Below are positions 22,150 to 31,821 of a DNA stretch of 64,000 bases, one piece after another; the stretch's first letter is position 1, and the number at the start of each line of letters is the position of its first letter. The stretch is from Dryocosmus kuriphilus. Its lineage: Eukaryota; Arthropoda; Insecta; Hymenoptera; Cynipidae. A program made the translations under genes and the position numbers. The DNA is taken from positions 77,981,951-78,045,950 of the forward strand of contig CM076197.1 of NCBI GenBank assembly GCA_038277395.1, written 5' to 3'. Under the pieces are notes generated by a model. That model worked only from the letters and a program-made list of their open reading frames with translations. It was not told where the DNA came from and did no database searches.

Positions 22150-22430
22150 TTATCGAGCGCGAAGTGCGAGTGTCATGATGAGAATGTATTCCTTAAGGGC
22201 GATAGAACCTTAAGTAAAATAATTTCTTTTGTAATTTTTAATTTAAAGGCTTATACGATCCATAAACACCGAGCGCGTAGCGCGAGGTAAATAATCTAAC
22301 GACCGCGGTGCGCGAGTGCCGTGAATAACGTATCGAGCGCGAAGTGCGAGTGCCAATAGACACGCGCCCGACGCGCGCTCATACTTCGCGCTCAGCGCGC
22401 AATGAGAATATGTCCGCGAAGCGGGCAGAT
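22150..22430. repeat. Array of GC-rich GAGCGCGAAGYGCGAG palindromic words
   Basis: Imperfectly palindromic words (gagcgcgaagtgcgag, gagcgcgtagcgcgag, accgcggtgcgcgag, cttcgcgctcagcgcgc) recur at about 22155, 22268, 22300, 22332 and 22380. AT-rich DNA separates them. The same word is at 29932 and 30122 in the sister copy. Confidence 0.75.
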
Positions 22431-22440
22431 TTTTTTATTT

Positions 22441-23640
22441 ATAATTGGCAGTTTAATGTTTTCCTAGTAATAGGAATAATGAAATATTCCCTTTTTTGAT
22501 GAAAATATAATTTTTGCTACCGGATGATAAAGTTGTCCAAAAAATTTTCATTATTTAAAAAATTTTTTAATGTAGGAATAACCTATTAACCAAGTGTGTT
22601 ACAGGTTGAAAGTAAATATCTTTGTTGATACTTTTTTGCATTCACTCAGCTTTAAAATCTTCTTTACGCTTTTTTTCGATTTTTTTAACGAGATTTTTCA
22701 AGATTGATTCTCTCTAAGTTGCTCGATTCTGTTTTCTTTTATAAGTTATTCTTTCTCGTTGTACAGAGTCTTCTTGCAGAAGCGTTTTTTCAAGTAGTGC
22801 GCTTTTTCGTAAATTCACCAATCATTTATTAAAAATAATTTTTTAAAAATATTTGGTCATTTTTACAGGCTGTTAACGTTTTGTGCTATGAGAAAAACAG
22901 TTTTTCAAAACTAATGACGGTAGAATAAGATTATAAAACAAATTTATTGGTTTTTTCAACCTTCATAATGGCAAAACCTTTTATTTGGTGAAAAAATTAT
23001 ATTAAAAATTTATTGATTTTTCAAGGTTATTAATTACCGAGTCAGTAATAAGCTTGAAAGCTCGATAAATTTTATTTTATGTTTTTCTTAACCCTCGTTT
23101 ATTTTGAAAAATATTTTTTTTGTCAAATTCAATGCTAAGATTCTATGAAAAAATATTTAAGTTGATACTTTCTGTAAAAAAATAAAGAACAAAGTTTCTT
23201 TTTTTAAATAAATAATTTTCAAAATCACACTAATTATAAATTTCTTCTCAAACAATACTTTCTGGAGTAAAAAATAATATATATAAATAAAATTAAGTAG
23301 AACAATTTTGAGGAACCGAATTTCACATTCTTTTTTTTTTGAAAAACATTAGAAATATAAATGGGAGCTTTGTCGAAAAACGGAACTCAAAATATTCGGA
23401 CGAGCTACTAATTTTACACACACCTGTGAAGTTTCAATTAGTTTAATCAATTTTAAGCCTAATTCTACATTTTATTATAAAATTGAAAAAATTTTGACGA
23501 GGTATTTTAGAAGTAAACGAAATTTTAAAATACTAGTATATAACATTTAAATTTTTCCTTTTTCTTAGTGTACCTCAAAAGTTGCAAAAGTTTAAAATAA
23601 AAATTTGAAAACATTATTTCCAGCCTACAGATTATTACAA
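22441..23640. other. AT-rich non-coding stretch
   Basis: No supported feature. Confidence 0.6.
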
Positions 23641-23789
23641 TATGTACGGTACTATCCTTATCACATTACTCTGGTACAGGAATTAAGCCCAGAAGATCAT
23701 CTACTCAGGGTACAATTTTCTAGATTATTGATCACCAGAAAATCCACATTGGTATCATGAGGTGCTCAATTAACATCGTTGGGGCTTAC

Positions 23790-23800
23790 ATGTATGGGTT
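23790..23800. repeat. TSD of gag-only LINE insertion (left)
   Basis: The 11-mer atgtatgggtt is repeated exactly at 24370-24380. Joining across the insertion restores the transposase frame (GLH-VWVGICNG). Confidence 0.85.
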
Positions 23801-24369
23801 TTTTTTTTTTTTTTTTTTTTGGAAAGGAGGTGGGAGTGCAGTTTACGCACAGAGTGTGGGACTCAGCCTAAAAAACGGCAATACCTACTAAACTCACCTC
23901 CTCTTTCTTCTTGGCATTAATCCCCCCGGAAACCGCTTTCGCATTACTTCAGGCGGTGCCGTTTTCTTCGCTGTCTCCAGCGTCTTCCTCTGGCTTGTTC
24001 TCCTATTAGGGTTTTCTTCTCTCTGTTGCAGGTGGATAGCGACTTACCAAATTTTGGCACTCAGCCGCCTTGTGCCCCTCCTGCATGCATCTTCTGCAGC
24101 ATTTGCTGCGTTCCTCGTTTGGACACTCTCGGGCAACATGTCCGAGAGCATGACACCTGTAGCACCTTCTCCAGCTTGGCAGCAGAGGCAGCATCCAGCT
24201 CGATAAAAGCTAGAATGCAGCCTCTGCTGCTTCTATTAGTCAGGTTCATCTTCATCGGAGAACCAAGTTCGTCCCCCAGCGCTGCCTTCACGGCATGCTC
24301 CACTTCAGCGACCTCCGTCGACTCGACCAAGTCGCACACCACAATCTGTGCCCTTGGGACGAGGTTTAG
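23801..24369 (-). mobile_element. 569-bp LINE-derived insertion: zinc-knuckle gag end plus poly(A)
   Basis: The plus strand begins with a poly-T run (up to 23820), so the insert is in minus orientation with a poly(A) tail. On that strand it encodes the end of an R1-like ORF1 protein. First comes VVCDLVESTEVAEVEHAVKA and a following block ending LDAASAAKLEKV. After a frameshift come two CCHC zinc knuckles, CYRCHALGHVARECP and CCRRCMQEGHKAAEC, ending with a stop at 24006. Only about 185 nt lie between that stop and the tail, so there is no ORF2. A TSD of 11 bp flanks it. Possible origins are a prematurely polyadenylated transcript or a non-autonomous gag-only element. Confidence 0.88.
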
Positions 24370-24857
24370 ATGTATGGGTTGGCATATGCAATGGTCAAGT
24401 GATTGGACCACATTTTTCTGAACGTACTATTAATGGTCCAATGTATTTAGCATTCCTCCAGAATGATTTGCCGAGATACCTAGAGAACGTTCCACTTGCG
24501 GTTAGATTGAATTTATGGTTTCAACATGATGGTGCTCCTGCCCACTATGCTCGTATTGTACGAACGTTCTTGAATCAGCAATTTCCACATCGGCGGATAG
24601 GGCAAGGCGGATCAATCGCGTAGCCTCCTAGATCGCCAGATTTGAGCCCACTTGATTTCTTTTTGTGGGGATACGTGAAAAATTTTGTTTTCAGTGAACC
24701 TCAAACAATGCCAGTGAATATGATAAATAAAATTAACAGAGCTTGTGAAGCGATAACTCCTCAAATACTTAGAAACGTGCAAAATAACATTCATCGTCGA
24801 TTGCAGATGTGTTTAGAAAATAATGGTGGACACGTTGAACATTTTATTCACAATTAA

Positions 24858-25310
24858 ATGGATTAATCCCTGCAAATCTTGCCTTAACTGGCTGGATCTC
24901 TACACGATCCAGCCTTAATTGGCTGAATCATTACACGATCCTGCCTTAGTTGGTTGAGTCATAAATCGAAGTACACAGATCCACATACATACCCGCATGC
25001 GCGCGCGCGAACACACACACACAAACACGTCATTCACACATTCAAACCTTCCCCTAGGGGCTGCAAGACCTTGTGGATGGTGGGAAGGCTTAAGCGCTGA
25101 ACTGAAGCAGCCGCGGACCAATGCTTTTACACTGTGTGAGTGATGGGTCCTCTCGTTACAGAGGAAAAGCCCCTTAGTTGCTTAGGTCAATGCGAACCAA
25201 GAAACAGCCCAAAACACGCTAGGACAGTATTGAAGAAATAACTTCGATCCCAGGTGTCCCATTGGGGTACCAATGGCGCTTTGGGGTACCAATGATAGAT
25301 CATCTACATA
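24858..25310. other. Non-coding stretch with short tandem repeats
   Basis: Three imperfect ~31-bp units (24884-24965) read 'ttaactggctggatctctac', 'ttaattggctgaatcattac' and 'ttagttggttgagtcat'; in the first two, 'acgatcc' follows. A short alternating purine/pyrimidine run (gcgcgcgcga, acacacacac) follows near 24999-25025. The remaining GC-balanced piece (25035-25260) has no recognised identity. Confidence 0.55.
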
Positions 25311-25317
25311 GATATAG

Positions 25318-25690
25318 TACATCATCTGAACGTAGAATTTCAGGTAGATTCTAAATCCGCGATGAAAAATAGGTGCTCCTATTTAAAAAACAACGTTGAC
25401 CTTGAAATGAACTTGGGGATGGGGTGGGGGTCATTTGGACCCCACACGTCATACATCATATGAACGTAGAATTTCACGCATATTCCGAATCCGCGATCAA
25501 AAATAGGTATTACTATTCAAAAAACAACGTTGACCTTGAAATGACCTGAGGCATGGGCTGGGCGTCATTTGGACCCCGCATATGACACATCATCTGAACG
25601 TAGAATTTCACTTAGATTCCGAATCAACAATCAAAAATGGGTGCTCGTATTTAAAAAACAAAGTTGACCTTGAAATGACCTTGAAAAAAA
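25318..25690 (+). repeat. Tandem repeat, three units of about 134 bp
   Basis: Units begin with 'acatcatctgaacgtagaat' at about 25319, 25453 and 25587, giving a period of 134. Each contains 'aaaaataggtgctcctattt'-like sequence, 'aaaacaacgttgaccttgaa', and 'gtcatttggaccccgcat' in the first two. The third unit is truncated. Confidence 0.9.
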
Positions 25691-25823
25691 CATTTCCAAG
25701 CTCGAAAACAAGATCACCAGAACATGTCTCCCTCAAAGCCAAGCAACTTTTGTCTGAAACATTTTCTCGCTACCTCTACTCATGTTTGAGTTTTTTTACT
25801 GTCTAATTTAAAATGGGACCCTG

Positions 25824-25848
25824 TATATATATATATATATATATATAC
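25824..25848. repeat. (TA)n microsatellite
   Basis: About 12 TA units. Confidence 0.9.
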
Positions 25849-26802
25849 TAACTATTTACTTTTGGACTCTAATTGCCAAAAAAGTTATCTTCTTTGAAAA
25901 TTTCACGCCACACTAGGTGCCCATGTAAATAAGTGAGTAAACGCATATTTATGTCATATTTAATCAATTTCACTTATGGAGTAGGCATTAAAGTATCCAC
26001 AACAATTCAGATTACAGACTAGAAAAAAATTTTAGTTTACTGCAAAATACTTTATTTTCCATTGTTTTTGTCCCGCTATAATGGTAACGACAGAATGTCA
26101 AAAAATATCTTGACTAAACTTTTTAGGATAAATATTAAATGATGGCGTTCAATGCTAAAATTCTTTCACCAGTTATTACTTAATACATAAATAAATTCAA
26201 ACTGGTGTTCACTTTCTTTTAGAATACGTCAATTTCTTTAAAATACGGGTGCGCCAAGTTAGGTTCTGCACCAAATTAGGGACTACTCCCTTACCTATAT
26301 AATTTTTTAACAAAAAAGATTGAGATTGAGTGATTGAATATCTTAATATGACAAAAAATGGAGTTGAAAAATTCGATTTTTTATATATCTTTCATCAAAG
26401 TGTTAGCTATTTAGTACATATAATTCGATATAATTTTAATGTCTATCTCCAAAGAAAAATTTTCATTTCCATGAGTTTTTCAATTTTTCGTTGATATGTA
26501 ATTTTTTTGTATGTGAGGAATATATCTACATAATAAGTATCAAATTTATTGCATTTTGGCAGGATGAATCGACTGACATATTAAAAATTTTAAAAGCCTA
26601 TAATGTGACCAACTGTAACAATAATATATGTGTACGCATATATGTTTATGACACTCTCCGACTTTAAATACGTTTTTCTCGAAAAGTATGAGTTTTTTAA
26701 AGTTCAAAAACTTCCAAATTTCCCCGGTGCCTCTTTTTTTAATCTAAATAGTTTGTTCTGGTCCTAAGGTGTCGCGAATTTATCGAGCTATATGACGCTG
26801 TA
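25849..26802. other. AT-rich non-coding stretch
   Basis: No supported gene. It ends at the TA that flanks the next mariner (26801-26802). Confidence 0.6.
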
Positions 26803-28135
26803 TTCGAGTTGTGTCCGAACACTATCCGACCTGCGTTCATATCTTGGCGCCAGAGCGCTCCAGCGGCCTCTGCGGGGTATGAGCGTAACCAGTAGTCCCT
26901 CGCGAACTCCCTGAATGCCGTAGTTACCGGCCGGACGCCTTGGGTCGCCTGCAGCGTGTGTTTATGTCCAAAGAGCTTTTTCCGTTCGTCGCATTTGTGT
27001 ACTGTTGAAAATGACAGAAAGAAGAGATCAACGAATTTGCATCAAGTTTTATTTCGATCTCGGCAAGAGTTGTATGGAGACTATTGAAATGATACAGAAG
27101 GCCTTTGGGGACAAAAGTATGGGTATAACACAGATAAAGGAGTAATACAGGCGGTTTAAAAATGGCCGCACATTTGTTCACAGTGACCCTCGTTCTGGCC
27201 GACCTCTGCTGACAACAACACCGGAAAACATCGAGCGTGTGCAACTTGCGATTGAAGGTGAACGTCGATTGACTGTTCGTGAAGCAGAAAATTATCTCGG
27301 AATACCGAAAAGTACTGTTTGGGAAATTTTGAACAAAATTTTGTGAATGACTCGTGAGTGTGAAATTCATTCCGAAATTGCTCACGAACGAGCAGAAAGA
27401 CCTTCGCTCTGAAATCACTCAGGACAACTTGGAAATGGTCAGTGATGATGAAGATGTCCTTAAGAAGGTTATTACTGGTGATGAATCATAGGTTTATGGT
27501 TACGATCCTGAAACTAAACAACAACCTTCACAGCGGCAGCGTCCAGACGAGCCACGGCCGAAAAAAGCACGTCAAAGTCGGAGCCATGTTAAGTCAATTC
27601 TGATTATTTTTTTCGATTGTGAGGATGTTGTGCACTACGAATTTGCTCCAAGAGGTCAGACGATCAACAAAGAATATTACGTTGAAGTTCTGAAAAGATT
27701 GCGTGTTGCCGTGAGAAGAAAACGAACGCGTTTCTGGTCAAGCGGTGACTGGCTTCTTCACCACGATATACCGCCAGCGCATTCATCGAACCTTATACAG
27801 CAGTTTTTGGCGAAACAGAAGATTGTACAGCTTCGCCAGCCTCCGTACAGTCCCAATATAGCTTTCTGCGACTTTTGGTTGTTCCCAAATTGAAAATGGC
27901 GCTCAAAGGAAAGCGGTTTGACGACATCGAGACGATTCAGAGTAATGCGACGCGCAAGCTGAAGGCCATTCCAAAATCTGCGTTTGAGGACTGCTTTAAG
28001 ATGTGGAAGCACCACTGGGAGCATGTGGTTCAATCAAATTGGGACTACTTCGAAGGATGCCACGGCCCGGATGACGAAAAATAGCACCAACGCGGAGATA
28101 TCAACGCAGATCGGATAGTTTTCGGACACCTCTCG
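26803..28135 (+). mobile_element. Dead mariner transposon, second family
   Basis: Terminal inverted repeats are imperfect: gtgtccgaacactatccgac on the left (26811-26830) and its near-complement tcggatagttttcggacac on the right (28111-28129). Both lie a few bases inside TA dinucleotides (26801-26802 and 28136-28137). Its transposase gene is broken. It differs clearly from the intact mariner at 5103-6425 and from the pair at 38170 and 62534. Confidence 0.85.
27011..28084 (+). pseudogene. Mariner transposase, inactivated
   Basis: It starts MTERRDQRICIKFYFDLGKS at 27011. The helix-turn-helix region is readable but has a stop after TQIKE (near 27142) and another near 27344, followed by a frameshift around 27345-27480. 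The ITGDES motif (27472-27489) is followed by a stop in place of Trp. The rest is open: YGYDPETKQQ, HHDIPPAHSS (Asn to Ile beside the second catalytic Asp), YSPNIAFCDFW (YSPDLAPCDF expected), a shift near 27890, then an end in WDYFEG at 28065. With at least three stops or shifts it cannot make protein. Confidence 0.88.
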
Positions 28136-28137
28136 TA

Positions 28138-28976
28138 CGTAACTGCATACCGACAACCTGGTCTCTTTTCACTTAGATGTACACATATGAAGATTTAAAA
28201 CATTTCTTATGTCTCTATGAAGAACCAAAGTGCTCCTAAAGTGAGCATCTGTAAACACTCCAATGCCGAACCAATGGTATAATTCCTTTGCAGCAGTTTT
28301 TTCAACTTTTAAGACTTTGTGATTCTATAATACTTTTTTGAACAAAATCAACTAATGACATCAAAATATAATTTATGCCATCCCCTCACGTAATTTTGAT
28401 CTTATTTTTAAATACGATTTCTAAGTAGGTAAAATTTAACAAATAACAGATGCTCAAGAAAAACGTATAGAACCACAAGGTGCTGTATACGCTGACAGAC
28501 TACACACGCGTAGCCTAAACCAATTTTTACTTAATAGGGCTTACAAATCCCGATTTCTTTTTGATTATATTTTGAGGATGCCTCTGAAGTATTTTTAGCC
28601 TGAAATAAAAAATTGATATGGGACCTTTTTTAAAAAACTCATTTTTAAATTTTTTTCAAATTTTTTGGTATATTTCCATAAAAATCTCTAAAGACTCAAA
28701 CTTTATTTTACTGAATTTTTTTATTTGGTATTTTAAAGTAAAATTTAAGTGTTTCACATCGCGCAATATCCTGATCCCTTCGAAAATGCTGAAAATAGGT
28801 GTAAACGTGGAGTTTCTTCCTCGTTTCAGCTTCTTAGATCCTTCAGTACCTAAAATAGTACAAACAGAAAACAAGGTGTTAAAAATTATCTATAAATTTA
28901 AAAAAAAAAAGATTTTTTATCTTTAATGCTGACGGGATATGACATATAGCTTTTTACATTCTCATCTCAATGAGGA
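28138..28976. other. AT-rich non-coding stretch
   Basis: No supported feature. A 102-codon frame at 28618-28926 has only low-complexity Phe/Lys/Ile composition. Confidence 0.6.
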
Positions 28977-30150
28977 GGTATTTATTAATTTTATGTGAAA
29001 ACTGACTTTCGCGGATTTCATGAAATCTCGACGTTTCATGACTCCCTGAATCTGAAAAAACGGTTTTTACGACGGTGTTTGTCTGTCTGTCTGTCTGTCG
29101 TCGTTGTCGTCGGCGTACGTTCCCACGATAACTTTCGAAGGACTAATCGGATTGGATTGCGCTTTGTCACACTTCTTTAAGGCGTAAAAAGAAAGGAATC
29201 GTTCGTTTAACTAGCTGTTTTTGACCAGCGGTTATGGTTTTATCCATCAAAAACGGTTTTTACAAAATCAAAAAATCTATTTTCCGGCTAAACTATGCGA
29301 GATTAAAAAAAATAGTAGAAAGTAAAATTGTTCATCTCAAAGAAATCTACAAATTTTGTTTTAACCATTTTTTGGTAAAATGTGCGGTTTTTGTTTTAAT
29401 CGAGAAAATGTTATTAAAAATAAAAAAGTGTGGTTTCTTGTCAAAATATTCAAGATACGAAGAAAATGATAATAAATAAAGTTGTTTAGCTTAAAAGGAT
29501 ATACAAATTTTTTATTAACCATTTTTCAATAGAATGCACGGTTTTTGTTTTAATCGAGAAAAGGTTGTTAAAAATCAATAATTCAAACTTCCCGTCAAAC
29601 TATGCAAGATACGAAAAAATGATGATGAACAAAGTTGTTTAGCTCAAAAGGTTCTACAAATTTTGCCTTCAGGAAATTTTTTTTTAACGAATAGTTTTTG
29701 AGTTATTCGTGAAACATGTTAAGAAATATAAAGAAAATCACTTTTCAGCAAAACTATGCAAGATACGAGAAAATATGAAAAAGCATAATTGTTCATCTTG
29801 CAAAAAGCTAGAAATTTTATTCATAAGACTCATCGTTTTACTTTTAGGAATCGAAAACCTGCTTTGTGAAAATTTGGAAAATCACAAAGAACTTTACCAA
29901 TCTATAATGGGTTTAAGAAAAAATTAATTTTCGAGCGCGAAGCGCGAGTGTCATGATGAGAATGTATTCCTTAAGGTCGATAGAGCCTTAAGTAAAATAA
30001 TTTCCTCTGTATTTTTTAATAAAATTCAAATTGAATAATCTTATTAAAAGTAACTGTTTTTAAAGCTTAAAACCTATGTAACGAAAACCCATCACGATGT
30101 GCGAGGACCAAAAACATCCGGGCGCAAAGCGCGAGGTTTAAATATATCGG
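28977..30150 (+). repeat. Dispersed repeat family A, copy 2
   Basis: Sister of 21086-22440 in the same orientation. It has four tandem subrepeats with a period of about 154 bp ('aaactatgc' words near 29287, 29441, 29594 and 29751). The leader contains gtctgtctgtctgtctgtcg. The right part contains 'gagcgcgaagcgcgag', then 'tgtcatgatgagaatgtatt' and 'cc'. It lacks the GTTGGGCC insertion of copy 1. No coding capacity. Confidence 0.85.
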
Positions 30151-31091
30151 AACTGGCAGATTTTTTAAAAGTACTTTGTTTTCGCCAAATTATACATGAG
30201 TATTTGTGAAACGTGAGGCGATTTCAATAGTACCTTTTAAAATAATCATAATTATGGCTTTCACGAAGTAGAGTAAACAAACGTTCTTTCGATTTTCTTC
30301 ATGAGCTTCATGGTCCTCCGTCATGATGAAAAAAGGTTCTATTTTTCACAAAAAATGGCAAAAAGCTAGTACTTTAATGTTCCATAAAAAGTGTTTTATT
30401 TGGAACTCCATAACATGGATCTTATTGAAGCTAGAACATCTTTTTTTTTCGAATTTTAGGGAATTGAGTCTAACTGAATCCATTTATAGAAAACTTTGAT
30501 CTAAAATGCATATGGAAGAAGATATTTTACAAAAAATCAAAATAAAAATACTTTTTTAATCAAGAACTGAAATCTGAAGGTCATATCTCGTAAAATATTA
30601 GAGATAAAACATCTTTTTTTAATTTACAGATAATTTCATACACTCTGATTTTTGTTATCACTATTTTAGGCGCTGAGTGATCTAAGAGGGAGAAATTACC
30701 AAAAAACTCTATTTTTTCACTCATTTTCAGCATTTTCGAAGTTGCCAGGATGCCGTACAATGTTAATACTGAGATTTTATTTTAAAATACAGAATGAAAG
30801 AGTTTCAATAAATAACGTTTTACTCTTTGTAGGCTATTGTGAAAATAAGCCGATTTTTTTTTTAATTGATTTTTTTTTCAAAAGGGGCCCAACTGAATGT
30901 TTTCATTTTAGGCCTAAGATACTCGGCAGGCATCCCCAATACATAATCAAAAAGAAACCGGGATGTGCAAGCCATTTTAAGTGAAAATTGGTTGAGGTTA
31001 GTGGTATACAAATTTTTAAATAAAAGAAGATGACAATCAGGGCAAAATTTAAGACACCTTTCAAAGTCAAAATATGTAAAAATATATAATA
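30151..31091. other. AT-rich intergenic sequence upstream of the secreted-protein gene
   Basis: No gene was recognised. It contains the words 'aaaaaatggcaaaaagct' and similar low-complexity sequence. Confidence 0.6.
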
Positions 31092-31153
31092 TGATAAGAT
31101 ATAAAATGGTAAGATATAAAGTGATAAGATATATGATAAGATAAAATGATAAG
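31092..31153 (+). promoter_or_regulatory. Cluster of four TGATAAG GATA-factor sites
   Basis: TGATAAG occurs at 31092-31098, 31122-31128, 31134-31140 and 31147-31153, with a further near-match (ggtaagata) at 31109. The consensus bound by GATA factors is WGATAR. In insects such factors act in fat body, midgut and blood cells. The cluster lies about 230 bp upstream of the predicted start of transcription at 31385. Part of the pattern is a 16-17-bp tandem repeat, so some sites may have arisen by slippage. Function is inferred. Confidence 0.55.
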
Positions 31154-31349
31154 TTACACTGAAAGTTTGTGACAAAGGAAATCTTGTGATAAATAAAGTA
31201 ATTGTATTTACCGAGAAATCATACATTGCATGAAATTTTTGTACTGAAAGGTAATATCTAAAAATATATTGACGTAGTCAAGCTCAAAAGATTATGCAAT
31301 TATCTGGAAGTACAATAATTTAGTAGGATAAACAAGATAACAACTAGAG

Positions 31350-31387
31350 TATAAAAACTTAAATGAAACACTATAATGTTCATCAGT
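31350..31387 (+). promoter_or_regulatory. TATA box and initiator of the secreted-protein gene
   Basis: TATAAAA at 31350-31356 is followed by the arthropod initiator TCAGT at 31383-31387. The predicted first base is A31385, about 35 bases after the start of TATA. That spacing is close to normal. The resulting 5' leader is 53 nt. It contains a three-codon upstream frame, ATG AGA AAA TGA at 31430-31441, whose stop overlaps the main ATG. Confidence 0.65.
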
Positions 31388-31437
31388 TAAGCTATTCAAA
31401 ATATTCTTCATTAATCAGTTTAATCACTTATGAGAAA

Positions 31438-31495
31438 ATGAACATCTTCATTGGAAATCTGCTCTTTGCGTTACTGGTTTTCCCCAATTTCATTG
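31438..31495 (+). CDS. Secreted-protein gene, exon 1 (signal peptide)
   Basis: The ATG at 31438 opens MNIFIGNLLFALLVFPNFI, a classic hydrophobic signal peptide. The next codon is split after its first base (G31495). The downstream sequence GCAAGT is the strong form of the rare GC splice donor. A GC-AG intron from 31496 to 34414 joins exactly in frame to exon 2, giving ...NFIEVNSQNGKE. Using the nearby GT (31500) instead would give a stop two codons later, so the GC donor is preferred. Together with exon 2 the protein has 129 residues. There may be unseen intermediate exons. Confidence 0.65.
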
Positions 31496-31821
31496 GCAAG
31501 TATAATTTTTAATTTTTGTTTTCAAAAATTTGTTCAATTGCTTCCTGATAGAGGGAGGTACGTTTGTAATTACGTGAATTTCCAAATATACGTTTTTAAC
31601 ATATTTCGATATAATTCGACCCCAGAAACTCAAAAGTGGAATTTTTAAAAAATGTCTTTACACGGAAATGATTCTTTTGCGTTTAGAAATTTGTAAAAGA
31701 AATTTTTTCCTTGTTTATATGAGCAAAACTTTTTTGATATTTAAAATACAACAATACCATATGTGATGTATTAGTTTGCCTCATCGAGATGCATCGACTG
31801 ACCTACTTTAGGAAATCCTAT

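Larger units (their letters stand above)
21086..22440 (+). repeat. Dispersed repeat family A, copy 1
   Basis: Collinear with 28977-30150. Both start with 'gactttcgcggatttcatg' followed by 'aaatctcga', then 'ctccctgaat', 'cggtttttacgacggtgt' and 'tctgtctg', then a gtcgtcgtcgtc triplet run and 'gaaggactaatcggattgga'. About 150-bp tandem subrepeats follow (starts near 21388, 21540, 21697), each containing 'aaactatgcaagatacga' and 'ctacaaattttgtttt' words. The right end carries 'cgagcgcgaagtgcgagtg', then 'tcatgatgagaatgtattcc' and 'ttaag'. Beyond this are more GC-rich palindromic words. A second repeat (21776-21994) sits inside it. Confidence 0.85.
23645..24857 (+). pseudogene. DD41D Tc1/mariner-type transposase, interrupted
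   Basis: The 5' part (23645-23789) translates to YYPYHITLVQELSPEDHLLR, then, after loss of the first catalytic block, ENPHWYHEVLN and HRWGLH. After an insertion (23801-24369) it resumes as VWVGICNGQVIGPHF, QHDGAPAHYARI, RSPDLSPLDFFLWGYVKN, and a C-terminus ending at 24857. Between the Asp of QHDGAPAH and the Asp of SPLDFF there are 41 positions, counting one in-frame stop where Trp is expected. This puts it in the DD41D group of the superfamily. The first catalytic Asp segment is deleted. Terminal repeats were not identified. Confidence 0.8.

Noticed and set aside
25318..25690. Possible tandem small-RNA or 5S-like genes
   Set aside because: No internal promoter boxes, terminator T-run or tRNA/5S features were seen in the 134-bp unit.
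31496..31500. GT splice donor at 31500 for the secreted-protein gene
   Set aside because: Joining it to 34415 gives a stop after two codons. The GC donor four bases upstream keeps frame and has the better consensus.
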